Below, in pieces: positions 24,031 to 32,329 of a stretch of 64,000 bases of DNA. Source of the DNA: Devosia salina (lineage in GTDB: Bacteria; Pseudomonadota; Alphaproteobacteria; Rhizobiales; Devosiaceae). The position numbers were made by a program, and so were the translations under genes. Below the pieces are notes generated by a model. That model was not told the DNA's origin. It did not search any database and saw only the letters and a list, made by a program, of their open reading frames with translations. Location of the stretch: contig NZ_CP080590.1 of the NCBI RefSeq assembly GCF_019504385.1, positions 910,001 to 974,000 on the forward strand, in the 5' to 3' direction. Numbering within the stretch: position 1 is the stretch's first letter; each line of letters opens with the position of its first letter.

Positions 24031-24842
24031 GCAAAGACTACGATTCCATTCTGGACACCATGGTTGCGGCCGCCCGTGAGGCGGGAGAGCTGACCCAGGC
24101 GCATTTCAAGCGCTTTCGCGATCTCGAAATCGGAGTGAAGGGGCCGGGTGACTTCGTCTCGGATGCCGATCGCGAATCCGAGCAGTTGATCCGCAAGCGT
24201 CTGTTCGAGATTGATCCGACCTGGAGCCTGACGGGAGAAGAGTTCGCGCCCGTCGACGGTTCGGACCCCGAGCACCGCTGGCTGGTGGACCCCATTGACG
24301 GCACCACCAATTTCCTCAATGGCCAGCACTACACCATCACGATTGCATTGCGGCGCGGCAACCAAACGCTTTGCGGGCTGGTCTACGATCCGGTGGCCGA
24401 TGAGATGTTCACGGCCAAGAAAGGCGGTGGCGCTTTCCTCAACGGCGAGCGCCTGCAGGTCAGCCGTTCCACCGATGTGGCCATGATGTGTGTCGGCACC
24501 GGTCTGCCGACGCCGAACCTGCAGCTTTATCCGGGGGCCTACCAGCGCCTTGACGCCATCCGTGCTCCGATCGGCGCGGTGCGTATTGTGGGCAGTGCAG
24601 CCAATAGCTGCGCCTGGGTCGCCTGCGGGCGGCTGACCGGCTATTTCGAAGAAACCGGCTTTGTCGATACGGCTGCCGGTATTCTTCTGGTCGAAGAGGC
24701 CGGTGGCATCGTCACCGACTGGTGGGGCAGGGGACCGGAGGTGTTCGAGCGCACGGGCTGCCTGGTGGTCGCCAATGCGGCCACGCATGCCTATTTGCTG
24801 GGCCAGCTCAAGGATGTGCCGCCGAAGAACCCGGCGACCTGA
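24027..24842 (+). CDS. Inositol-monophosphatase-family phosphatase
   Basis: A 271-residue protein with the Li-sensitive phosphatase fold. Metal-binding motif 1 is WLVDPIDGTTNFLNG with the preceding GEEFAP acidic residue. Motif 2 is FVDTAAGILLVEEAGG, where the usual Trp is replaced by Phe but the metal Asp is kept. Relatives hydrolyse inositol-1-phosphate, histidinol-phosphate or other sugar phosphates. It is coupled to the phosphodiesterase gene by ATGA. The pair could convert glycerophosphoinositol to inositol, which is attractive but inferred. It converges with the dehydrogenase gene. Confidence 0.87.
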   Translation: MSKDYDSILDTMVAAAREAGELTQAHFKRFRDLEIGVKGPGDFVSDADRESEQLIRKRLFEIDPTWSLTGEEFAPVDGSDPEHRWLVDPIDGTTNFLNGQHYTITIALRRGNQTLCGLVYDPVADEMFTAKKGGGAFLNGERLQVSRSTDVAMMCVGTGLPTPNLQLYPGAYQRLDAIRAPIGAVRIVGSAANSCAWVACGRLTGYFEETGFVDTAAGILLVEEAGGIVTDWWGRGPEVFERTGCLVVANAATHAYLLGQLKDVPPKNPAT

Positions 24843-24851
24843 GCGGTCGCC

Positions 24852-25628
24852 TCACGGCATCAGCATGCCGCCATTGACCTCGATGGTCTGGCCGATGATG
24901 TAGCCGGAGAGGCTCTCGCAGGCCAGGAACAGATAGGCCCCGACGCAGTCCTCGGCGACGCCCAGTCGCCCCTGCGGCACGGTCGCCAGCTGCGCCTTGA
25001 GTTGCGCCTCGGTGGAATAGCGCTCGTGAAATGGCGTCTCGATGACGCCCGGCGCCACGGCGTTGACGCGAATGCCGAAGGGGATGAACTCCTTGGCCAT
25101 GCCGCGCGTCACATTGGCCACGAAGGCCTTTGAAGAACCGTAGAGCCCGGCGCCGCCGCTGGCGCCATTGCGGGCCGCGATCGAGGTGGTGTTGATGACA
25201 AAGCCGCCACCGGCCGCTTTCATATGCGGCAGCGCCGCCCGCGTCGCAGCCAGGACGGAACGGCCATTGAGGTCCATCACCGCGTCATAGTGTTCGTCGG
25301 TCATCTCCGCATAGGGCAGGCGGGCGACCATGCCCCCGGCATTGTTGATGAGCCCGTCCAGCCGCCCGAAGGCCGCAGCGGTCTCCTCGACGGCGCGGGC
25401 CATTTCGCCCGATTTCGACGCATCGGCGCGCACGAGATGCGCCTTGCCGCCGGCTTCCTCGACCGCGTCAGCCACCGCCTTTGCGGCGTCCTCGCTGGAA
25501 TTGTAGTGGACGCCAACCATCGCTCCTTGCGCGCCGAAGGCCTTGGCAAGCGCGGCGCCGATCCCGGTCGATGCCCCGGTGATGAGGACGGCCTTGTCCT
25601 TGAGTTCGGGGAGAGTGAGTGCAGCCAT
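24852..25628 (-). CDS. Short-chain dehydrogenase/reductase
   Basis: A 258-residue classical SDR. The cofactor motif is TGASTGIG (about 17-24), followed by NNAG (95-98) and catalytic Ser in NTTS, with Tyr and Lys in YGSSK. The C-terminus ends IIGQTIEVNGGMLMP, as in 3-oxoacyl-ACP reductase or glucose dehydrogenase relatives. The gene lies only nine bases after cobM on the same strand with GGAGCTG before its ATG, so it is the distal gene of the cob operon. It may be unrelated to corrin synthesis. The cluster does, however, lack the precorrin-6A reductase CobK, which makes its position notable. Confidence 0.88.
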   Translation of the reverse strand: MAALTLPELKDKAVLITGASTGIGAALAKAFGAQGAMVGVHYNSSEDAAKAVADAVEEAGGKAHLVRADASKSGEMARAVEETAAAFGRLDGLINNAGGMVARLPYAEMTDEHYDAVMDLNGRSVLAATRAALPHMKAAGGGFVINTTSIAARNGASGGAGLYGSSKAFVANVTRGMAKEFIPFGIRVNAVAPGVIETPFHERYSTEAQLKAQLATVPQGRLGVAEDCVGAYLFLACESLSGYIIGQTIEVNGGMLMP

Positions 25629-25637
25629 GGTCAGCTC

Positions 25638-26399
25638 CTATAGTCCATCGCGTCCGCGGAAACGGCGTTGATAATCGGGATCGTAAAGCGAACTCTCGCG
25701 GAAGTCTTCGGCGCCAAGGCCTCTTCCAACAAAGATGATGGCGGTGCGCTCGATGGCTGGGTCGAACCTGGCCTCGATATCGCTGAGCGTCCCGCGGATG
25801 ATCACCTCGCCCGGCCAGCTGGCATGGGCGACAATGGCGACCGGGCAGTCCGCGCCGTAGAGCGGCGTCAGTTCGTCAACGACGCGCCCCAGCGAATGAA
25901 TTGCCAGATGGATGGCGAGGGTCGCCCCTGTAGCTCCGAATGCCGATAGCGTTTCGCCATCGGGCATGGGCGAGGCGCGGCCGCCAACCCGGGTGAGTAC
26001 CACCGACTGGTTGACGGCCGGAATGGTCAGTTCACGTCCGAGCGCCGCCGCGGCGGCGGCGAAGGCGGGCACGCCGGGCGTGAGCGTATAGGGGATGCCC
26101 AACCGGTCGAGGCGGCGCATCTGCTCGGCCACCGCACTCCAGATGGAGAGATCCCCCGAATGCAGGCGGGCCACATCCTCGCCAGCCTCATGCGCGCCAA
26201 CATATTCGGCCTCGATCTCATCGAGCGACATCGGGGCGGTGTCGATGAGGCGCGTATCGGGGCCGCACCAGTCGAGCATCTCGCGGGGCACGATGGAGCC
26301 GGCATAGAGGCAGACGGGGCAGCGGGCGAGCAGGTTCCGACCGCGCACGGTGATGAGATCGGCGGCACCGGGACCCGCGCCGATGAAATGCACGGTCAT
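25638..26399 (-). CDS. cobM: Precorrin-4 C11-methyltransferase
   Basis: A 253-residue SAM-dependent methyltransferase of the tetrapyrrole methylase fold. It adds the C11 methyl group in the aerobic cobalamin pathway. Visible features are the N-terminal VHFIGAGPGAADLITVRG, the middle LHSGDLSIWSAVAEQM and PYTLTPGVPAFAAAAAALGRE, given in two parts as landmarks, and NQSVVLTRVGGRASPMPDGE typical of CobM/CbiF. The start was set at 26399, where ATGA overlaps the cobL stop; a slightly longer frame exists. It is distal to cobL in the leftward operon. Confidence 0.95.
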   Translation of the reverse strand: MTVHFIGAGPGAADLITVRGRNLLARCPVCLYAGSIVPREMLDWCGPDTRLIDTAPMSLDEIEAEYVGAHEAGEDVARLHSGDLSIWSAVAEQMRRLDRLGIPYTLTPGVPAFAAAAAALGRELTIPAVNQSVVLTRVGGRASPMPDGETLSAFGATGATLAIHLAIHSLGRVVDELTPLYGADCPVAIVAHASWPGEVIIRGTLSDIEARFDPAIERTAIIFVGRGLGAEDFRESSLYDPDYQRRFRGRDGL

Positions 26400-27607
26400 G
26401 GCTTGCTCCAGCGCCACTGGGTGATTGGCATCGCAGGGCGCCAGCCGGTCATGCCGCCCAAGGGGGCCGCCTGGGCAACCGAGAGACGGACCAGCTCGCC
26501 GCCACGTTCAGCGAAGAGCGCCAGCAGCACCTGTTCCATCTCCAGGCTCACCGCATTGGCCACCAGTCGCCCTCCCGGGCGCAAGGCGGTCAGGGCCGCC
26601 TCCATGACACCCGGATCGGTTCCGCCACCTCCGACGAAGATGGCATGGGGCGCCTCGAGCCCGGCAAGCGCGTGCGGGGCAGGTCCGCCGACCACGCGCA
26701 AATCGGGCACGCCGAAGTTGCGGGCGTTGCGGGCGATGCGTTCGGCTCGCTCAGGCTCCGCCTCAATGGCGACGGTCTTGAGGCTGGGATCGGCCAGCAT
26801 CCATTCGATGCCGATCGACCCGGACCCGGCGCCGATGTCCCAGAGCAGTTCGTGCCGGCGCGGCGCAAGGGCCGAAAGGGTGAGCGCCCGCACATCGCGC
26901 TTGGTGATCTGCCCATCATGCTCGAAGAGAGCGTCGTCGAGCCCGGGCGACAGCGGCAGGACGCGCGCACCCGGCAGCGGGACCACGGTGATGGCGCAGA
27001 TATTGAGCGGGTCAAGATCGGTCAGGGTGAAGCCGTCGGCCATCTGCGACCGCACTTGCTCGCGCGGCCCGCCCAGAGCCTCCATGACGGTGATGATGGA
27101 GCGGCCAAACCCAGCTTCGACCAGCAGGGCCGCGAGCGCCCCCGGACCCTTTTCGTCCGAGGTCAGCGCGAGAATGCGCACCGCGGCGTGCAGATGGGGC
27201 CGGATGAGGTCGATGGAACGACCGTGCAAGGATAGGCTGACAACGTCCTGCAGCGGCCAGCCGAGACGCGCCGCCGCAAGGCTGAAAGCGGAGGGATGCG
27301 GAATGACCTGCATTTGCGCCGGGTCGATATGCCGCGACAGCGTGGCACCGACGCCATAGTGGAACGGATCGCCAGAGGCGAGCACGCAGACCTTACGGCC
27401 ACGGGCAGCCAATACGGCATCGATGGACGCCGAGAACGGTGTCTGCCAGGGATGCTGATCGCCATGGATGGCCGGTGCAGCCAATTCCAGGTGCCGGGCC
27501 CCGCCAAAGACGATTTCGGCATTGGCCAGTGCCGTCCGTGCGGCAGGGGAGAGGCCGTAGAGGCCATCCTCGCCGATGCCGATGATGGTGAGCCAGGGCG
27601 AGCTCAT
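26396..27607 (-). CDS. cobL: Precorrin-6Y C5,15-methyltransferase (decarboxylating)
   Basis: A 403-residue fused enzyme that methylates C5 and C15 and decarboxylates the ring-C acetate. The N-terminal CbiE-like half (about 1-200) has LTIIGIGEDGLYGLSP and LASGDPFHYGVGATL. The C-terminal CbiT-like half (about 215-403) has the SAM motif LWDIGAGSGSIGIEWML. Length and fusion match CobL of the aerobic pathway. Its start and the cobJ stop share one base (TGATG), so cobK, which often lies here in other genomes, is absent. Confidence 0.95.
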   Translation of the reverse strand: MSSPWLTIIGIGEDGLYGLSPAARTALANAEIVFGGARHLELAAPAIHGDQHPWQTPFSASIDAVLAARGRKVCVLASGDPFHYGVGATLSRHIDPAQMQVIPHPSAFSLAAARLGWPLQDVVSLSLHGRSIDLIRPHLHAAVRILALTSDEKGPGALAALLVEAGFGRSIITVMEALGGPREQVRSQMADGFTLTDLDPLNICAITVVPLPGARVLPLSPGLDDALFEHDGQITKRDVRALTLSALAPRRHELLWDIGAGSGSIGIEWMLADPSLKTVAIEAEPERAERIARNARNFGVPDLRVVGGPAPHALAGLEAPHAIFVGGGGTDPGVMEAALTALRPGGRLVANAVSLEMEQVLLALFAERGGELVRLSVAQAAPLGGMTGWRPAMPITQWRWSKP

Positions 27608-28359
27608 CAGCCGACACCCCTGGGCGAATAGACCAGCGGATCCATGCCTGGCCGCTCAATGATGCGGGTTTCGGCAGAGCCGATGATCACGCAGGTTGCC
27701 ATGTCGGCAGTCTGCGCATCGGCCTCGCCCAGCGGCACGACGACGAAATGCTCGTCCGGCCGCCCGACGGCGCGGCCAAAGATCACCGGCGTTGTCACCG
27801 GCAACACTTCACGCAGGATCTTGAAGGCCGTGCCCAATTGCCAGGGGCGGGCCTTGGAGATGGGATTGTAGAGCGCAATGACCAGCCCCGCCTCGGCAAC
27901 GGCACGCAGGCGGCGCTCAATGAGTTCCCACGGCTTGAGATTGTCCGAGAGCGAAATGGCGCAGAAATCATGGCCGAGTGGCGCGCCTGCGCGAGCGGCC
28001 ACGGCCAGCATGGCGGTCACTCCGGGCAGCACTTTGATGTCGAGCCGCCGCCAGGTTTCGGGTCCGGTCTCCACCGCCTCGCAGATGGCGGCGGCCATGG
28101 CAAAGACCCCGGGATCACCGCCCGAGACCACGCAAACATAGGCGCCCTTGGAGGCTGCATCGAGCGCCGCGCGGGCGCGGTCGATCTCCTCGCGATTATC
28201 AGAGGCGACGCGCGTCTGGTCGGAGCGCAGCATGAGGCGGTCGAGATACGGACCATAGCCGAAGAACAACTCTCCCCCGGCGATGGCCTCCATTGCCTGC
28301 GGCGTGGTCTGGCCAGGATTGCCCGGGCCCGTCCCCACAATGGTGAGCCTGCCGGTCAT
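27607..28359 (-). CDS. cobJ: Precorrin-3B C17-methyltransferase
   Basis: A 250-residue tetrapyrrole methylase that contracts the macrocycle and methylates C17. It begins LTIVGTGPGNPGQTTPQA and has the family block VVSGGDPGVFAMA, followed by PGVTAMLAVAARAGAPLGHD and SLSDNLKPWELIERRL. These match CobJ/CbiH closely. It lies between cobI (ATGA overlap) and cobL. No sign of fusion to CbiG or CobE. Confidence 0.95.
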   Translation of the reverse strand: MTGRLTIVGTGPGNPGQTTPQAMEAIAGGELFFGYGPYLDRLMLRSDQTRVASDNREEIDRARAALDAASKGAYVCVVSGGDPGVFAMAAAICEAVETGPETWRRLDIKVLPGVTAMLAVAARAGAPLGHDFCAISLSDNLKPWELIERRLRAVAEAGLVIALYNPISKARPWQLGTAFKILREVLPVTTPVIFGRAVGRPDEHFVVVPLGEADAQTADMATCVIIGSAETRIIERPGMDPLVYSPRGVG

Positions 28360-29081
28360 GGCCGCGCACTCCAGCCGGGTACCAGAACCAGCGAAAAATA
28401 GGGCGCGTCGTCATTGGCCTTGTCGGCCAGGGCAATGGCCGAACCATTGGTCATGGTGCCACGCTCGACATAGACAGCCCCCTCGAGCCGGCCCGCATCG
28501 GCCAGGGCAGCCCGCACCTTTGGCAGATTGCGCCCCAATTTCATGATGACGGCCCCCTGCGTATCGGACAGGCGGCGGGTCAGGTCGGCGCGGTCCAGCG
28601 TGCCGGGCAGGATGGTCAGGATATCATCGCCCTGCACGAGCGGCAGGCCCGCGGCAGACCAGCAACCCGACATGGCCGTTATGCCGGCGACGACCTCGGT
28701 GTCATAGCGGGGAGCGAGGCGCACATGCAGATGCATGTAGCTTCCATAGAATAGTGGATCGCCCTCGCTCAACACCGCCACGCTGCGGCCGGCATCGAGA
28801 TGCGCGGCCAGCCTTTCGGACGCCTCGGCATAGAATCCGGCAATCTGGTCCTTGTAGCCATTGGCATGGCGATCGATCTCGGTCGTCACCGGATAGTCCA
28901 GCGCTTCCTCGACTTGGTCGGGACGGAAATGCGCGGCGGCGATGGCGCGGGCATTGCTCGGATTGCCGCGCTTGGCAAAATAGGCCACGACATCGGCGCT
29001 TTCGATGGCCCGCACTGCCTTGAGGGTGAGGAGGTCCGGGTCGCCGGGGCCGGTGCCGACGCCAATGAGTTTCCCCCTCAC
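28356..29081 (-). CDS. cobI: Precorrin-2 C20-methyltransferase
   Basis: A 241-residue SAM-dependent enzyme that converts precorrin-2 to precorrin-3A. Motifs are GKLIGVGTGPGDPDLLTLKA at the N-terminus, VLSEGDPLFYGSYMHLH and the PGITAMSGCWSAAGLPL-like block (AGITAMSGCWSAAG). The start is a GTG in a GTGA overlap with cobH. That start is inferred from the coupled overlap and the perfect N-terminal motif right after it. It is in the middle of the leftward cob operon. Confidence 0.95.
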   Translation of the reverse strand: MRGKLIGVGTGPGDPDLLTLKAVRAIESADVVAYFAKRGNPSNARAIAAAHFRPDQVEEALDYPVTTEIDRHANGYKDQIAGFYAEASERLAAHLDAGRSVAVLSEGDPLFYGSYMHLHVRLAPRYDTEVVAGITAMSGCWSAAGLPLVQGDDILTILPGTLDRADLTRRLSDTQGAVIMKLGRNLPKVRAALADAGRLEGAVYVERGTMTNGSAIALADKANDDAPYFSLVLVPGWSARP

Positions 29082-29710
29082 AGCCCCGGCCTCGCAAGCG
29101 CGTTAAGGCAGGCCGAGGTGATGGCGCTGCCGCCCAGGCGCCCGCGCACAATCGCATAGGGCACGCCATATGAGTTTTCAGCCAGCGCATCTTTCGACTC
29201 CGCCGCGCCGACAAAGCCCACGGGCATGCCTAGAATAGCGGCCGGCTTCGGAGCGCCGTCGCGCAGCATTTCGAGCAGGTGGAACAGCGCAGTGGGGGCA
29301 TTGCCGATGGCGACCACTGCGCCCTCAAGGTGCTTGTCCCAGAGATGCAGGGCGGCGGCCGAACGGGTATTGCCGATGGCACCCGCCAATTCTGCGGTCC
29401 GCGGATCGCGAAGCGTGCAGATGACCTCATTGCCGGCAGGGAGGCGGGTGGCGGTGACGCCGCGGGCCACCATTTCCGCATCACACAGAATGGGCGCGCC
29501 AGCCATCAGCGCGCGACGGGCTGCGGTAACAAAGCCGGGACCGAAAACGAAATGGTCGGCGGCCGCGACCATGCCTGCCGCATGGATCATGCGCACGGCC
29601 AGATCGGCCTGGTCATCGTCGAAGCGCGACAGGTCGGCCTCGGCGCGGATGATGGCGAAGGACTGGCGATAAATGCTGTCGCCATCCTTGATGTAGTCGT
29701 ATTGCGTCAT
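29078..29710 (-). CDS. cobH: Precorrin-8X methylmutase
   Basis: A 210-residue enzyme that moves a methyl group from C11 to C12 to make hydrogenobyrinate. The catalytic His is in RMIHAAGM (His43, the same number as reported for CobH of the aerobic pathway). Other landmarks are GAPILCDAEMVARGV, IGNAPTALFHLLEML and the C-terminal MPVGFVGAAESKDAL. It overlaps cobG by ATGA at its start and cobI by GTGA at its end. Confidence 0.95.
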   Translation of the reverse strand: MTQYDYIKDGDSIYRQSFAIIRAEADLSRFDDDQADLAVRMIHAAGMVAAADHFVFGPGFVTAARRALMAGAPILCDAEMVARGVTATRLPAGNEVICTLRDPRTAELAGAIGNTRSAAALHLWDKHLEGAVVAIGNAPTALFHLLEMLRDGAPKPAAILGMPVGFVGAAESKDALAENSYGVPYAIVRGRLGGSAITSACLNALARPGL

Positions 29711-30894
29711 CGCCTGTCCCGGGAGGGAACGAGGGCGGCGATAGGCGCGCCTTCGTCCAAGATTTCTAGAGGCGTATCGCCCGCCCGGCCATCGATGACA
29801 AGGCCAATCCCGTCCGCGCGTCCCACCAGCGTCACTTCGGCGCGCCGGGGATGCGCGCAGCCCTTGCTGCAGCCGGAGACGTGCAGGTGCTGGCCGGGCT
29901 GGACATGGGTGGCCAGGCGATCCGCCATTTCCCGGGCGGCGATGAAACCGGAGGCGCAGCCGCGGCTGCCAATACAGGCGCTAACGCGGCGGCGGGGATC
30001 GGCCGGGTCCGTGATGAAGCCCAATGTGGCAGCGTGCTGGATGAGCGCTTCGGGGGCGTCGTCAAGCAACAGCGTATGATCGGGGGCGAGTCGAATGATC
30101 CTCACGCCTGCGTTTTCGGCTGCGTGGGCTAGGCCAATAAGGTCGGCGGCGCGTGCCGAACCGAAGGGCAAAGCGACCCGGAGCGTGTGCCCGGTGCGGA
30201 GGGTGAACCTGCTTGCGGCCATGCCATCCCGGTGCAAGAGCCGATCGGGTGCAGGTGCTCCCGACGCCGGAAAAAGGTCGATTGCCCGCGCTTCCGGGCC
30301 GAGCGCGGAGAGTGCGCCCAGCACCGCCATGGCCGCTGCGACGGCGCCGGCCCCGTCCATGATCTGCGGCTTGCCACCACCCAGGCTAACGGCCCATTGG
30401 CCAGGGCCAGTCGCCAGGAGGCGGATATCGACCTTGAGGGCCGCAAGGGACATTTGTCCACCCCCGTCGATGACGACGCTGACCTTGGGACCGAGCTGGC
30501 CGGAAAGCTCAGCTGCCTCCTGCCGGATGCGTCGCGCCAGCGGGCGGGCATCGGCAAGCTCAAACGGGTCGAGCCCGGCAATGGGGGAGGTGTCGACCAC
30601 CAGGCCCGTTTCGACCTTGATCACCGCCGCGACATCGCGGGCAAAGCGTCCGGCCGTCTCGGGTCGAAGGCCGCGCACCTGCAGGTTGCCGCGGGCGGTG
30701 ACTTCCACGATACCGTTGCCATGGGCTTGGGCGAGGCTGGCCAGTTCGGCCAGTTGTTGGGGCGCCAAGAGGCCGTTCTCGACCCGAACCCGCGACAGCA
30801 GTCCGTCCCCAGTCTGCATGGGTTCGGCCAGGGTCGGGCAGGCGCCACGGCGAGCGCCCGATTGATGACCAAGAATCGCGGTTGCAGTGTTCAC
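29707..30894 (-). CDS. cobG: Precorrin-3B synthase
   Basis: A 395-residue iron-sulfur oxygenase that hydroxylates precorrin-3A, specific to the oxygen-dependent cobalamin route. Sulfite-reductase-like half-domains are present, with cysteine motifs CIGSRGC (about 307-313) and CSKGC (342-346), the expected Fe4S4 ligands. RGNLQVRGLR near residue 69 is the ferredoxin-like half-domain motif. The start is a GTG with only a weak ribosome site, so an in-frame later start cannot be excluded. Its presence shows that the organism makes the corrin ring aerobically. Confidence 0.93.
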   Translation of the reverse strand: MNTATAILGHQSGARRGACPTLAEPMQTGDGLLSRVRVENGLLAPQQLAELASLAQAHGNGIVEVTARGNLQVRGLRPETAGRFARDVAAVIKVETGLVVDTSPIAGLDPFELADARPLARRIRQEAAELSGQLGPKVSVVIDGGGQMSLAALKVDIRLLATGPGQWAVSLGGGKPQIMDGAGAVAAAMAVLGALSALGPEARAIDLFPASGAPAPDRLLHRDGMAASRFTLRTGHTLRVALPFGSARAADLIGLAHAAENAGVRIIRLAPDHTLLLDDAPEALIQHAATLGFITDPADPRRRVSACIGSRGCASGFIAAREMADRLATHVQPGQHLHVSGCSKGCAHPRRAEVTLVGRADGIGLVIDGRAGDTPLEILDEGAPIAALVPSRDRR

Positions 30895-30947
30895 TCGAGG
30901 CTCGCTGACATGGGTCGGACGGTTTTAGCAGCCCATCCGGCCCAGCA

Positions 30948-31676
30948 CTACTCCGGCTTGCGCAGGAGATAGGTATCCATGATCCAACCGTGTCGCTTGC
31001 GCGCTGACGTACGGGTAGAGACAATGCGCTCGGCCACATCGCCCAACCGCCCGGACACCAGGAGCTGGTCTGGCGTGCCGAGATAGGCGCCCCAGAAGAT
31101 TTCGAGATCCGGGTCCGCCTCAAGGAAGGCCATGCGCCCGTCAAGCATCACCACTGTGTCCATCTCGACCGGTCCAAGCCTCCGGCCCGGGGTGAGCAGC
31201 ACAGGCTCCCCGATGCGGTTCAGCGCGATGCCATGCGCGGCGGTGAGCGCCTGGATGGCGGTGATGCCCGGAACGACTTCGATCCTGACTGGCTCGCTCA
31301 CCCGTTCGAGAATGCGCAGGGTGGAATCGTAGAGCCCCGGATCCCCCCAGACGAGGAAGGCACCGGTGCCCTCTGCCGGCACATCGGCAATCAGCAGGGC
31401 AAAGATGTCGGCGAGCGCCGCATGCCAATCCGCCACACCGGCCTCATAGTCGCCGTTCGCGGCTTCCCGGCGGGGCACCGCGTAGCCGATCTGGCGCGGG
31501 TCGGTTTTGCGGACGAACCGATCGATGATTTCACGACGAATCTCGGCGAGATCGGATTTGCTCGCGCCCTTGTCGGGCACAAACAACACATCAGCCCGGT
31601 TGAGCGCTTCGATGGCCGCAACCGTCAGGTGATTGGCGCTGCCGGTGCCGATCCCGACGACGAGAATGGTTTTCAT
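30948..31676 (-). CDS. cobF: Precorrin-6A synthase (deacetylating), C1-methyltransferase
   Basis: A 242-residue tetrapyrrole methylase. CobF methylates C1 with loss of the acetyl fragment and is found in the aerobic pathway. Landmarks are ILVVGIGTGSANHLTVAAIE, then FVPDKGASKSDLAEIRR, the GDPGLYDSTLRILERV block and PGITAIQALTAAHGIALN. The C-terminal HGWIMDTYLLRKP matches CobF. The start at MKTILVVG gives the family's normal N-terminus; a frame 18 codons longer exists. It is first in the cob operon, 66 bases after putR on the same strand, and I see no B12 riboswitch before it. Confidence 0.92.
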   Translation of the reverse strand: MKTILVVGIGTGSANHLTVAAIEALNRADVLFVPDKGASKSDLAEIRREIIDRFVRKTDPRQIGYAVPRREAANGDYEAGVADWHAALADIFALLIADVPAEGTGAFLVWGDPGLYDSTLRILERVSEPVRIEVVPGITAIQALTAAHGIALNRIGEPVLLTPGRRLGPVEMDTVVMLDGRMAFLEADPDLEIFWGAYLGTPDQLLVSGRLGDVAERIVSTRTSARKRHGWIMDTYLLRKPE

Positions 31677-31697
31677 GCGCGTGCCCTGACTGAGGTG

Positions 31698-31720
31698 GTG
31701 CTCTGGGAATGGCAGAGCAC
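31698..31720 (-). terminator. Hairpin between putR and cobF
   Basis: GTGCTCTG pairs with CAGAGCAC around a 7-base loop, with partial outer pairing (GGTGG/CCACC). It lies 22 bases after the putR stop codon and 21 before the cobF start. With no T-run it is at best a weak terminator of putR or an element of the cob leader. Confidence 0.45.
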
Positions 31721-31742
31721 TGGCCACCATGCAAGAGCGTCG

Positions 31743-32210
31743 CTATTCCGCGTCATCCTTGACCGCTTCCATGGACACATGGGTGGATGTGTGGGCGACG
31801 TGGGGCAGGGCGGAAATCTTCTCGCCCAGCACCTCGCGATAGGCGGCGATGTCCTTGGTCCGCACCTTGAGCAAATAATCGAAACTGGAGGCAATCATGT
31901 GCGCCTGCTCGACTTCAGGCAGGGCGCGGACCGCCTCGTTGAAGGCTTCGAGCGCTGCCTTGCGCGTATCGCTCAGGCGCACCTCCACAAAGGCGACATG
32001 GGGCAAGCCAAGCCGTGTCGGGTCGATGACGGCGCGATAACCCAGGATATAGCCGCTCTGCTCGAGACGCCTGATGCGCGCCTGGCAGGGAGTCTTGGAG
32101 AGATTCACCCGACGGCTCAGCTCGGCAATGCTGATGCGGCCGTCGCGTGCCAATTCCTCAAGAATGCGGCGATCGATCTGGTCCAATGGACCAGCGGATG
32201 GGACCTTCAT
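31743..32210 (-). CDS. putR: Lrp/AsnC-family proline-responsive activator PutR
   Basis: A 155-residue Lrp-type protein. The winged helix is at about 8-65 (LDQIDRRILEELARDGRISI, then LSKTPCQARIRRLEQSGYIL), and the RAM ligand domain lies at about 70-145. It is divergent from putA, the arrangement of PutR in Agrobacterium, Rhodobacter and relatives, where it activates putA when proline is present. The putA product here has no ribbon-helix-helix domain and cannot repress its own gene, which fits a separate PutR. A 9-bp inverted repeat spans the shared promoter region. Confidence 0.87.
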   Translation of the reverse strand: MKVPSAGPLDQIDRRILEELARDGRISIAELSRRVNLSKTPCQARIRRLEQSGYILGYRAVIDPTRLGLPHVAFVEVRLSDTRKAALEAFNEAVRALPEVEQAHMIASSFDYLLKVRTKDIAAYREVLGEKISALPHVAHTSTHVSMEAVKDDAE

Positions 32211-32285
32211 AGGCGTTTCATCTCACAAGAAGCCAAAAAATGTGCCGACAGGATCTGTGGACACCATACATCGGGCGAAACGCCT
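32211..32285. promoter_or_regulatory. putR-putA intergenic region with flanking inverted repeats
   Basis: AGGCGTTTC (32211-32219) is repeated exactly in inverse as GAAACGCCT (32277-32285), 57 bases apart. Between them an imperfect dyad (GTGCCGACA...TGTGGACAC) lies near 32241-32265. Lrp-type activators usually bind several degenerate sites on one DNA face, so these are reasonable PutR sites. Assignment is inferred. Confidence 0.4.
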
Positions 32286-32329
32286 GTTTCAACTCTGTCA
32301 TCATGGGTCCTCTGATCAGGATTGACCCC

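Noticed and set aside
31677..31742. Cobalamin riboswitch before cobF
   Set aside because: The 66-base gap after putR is too short and shows no B12-box-like sequence, only a simple hairpin.
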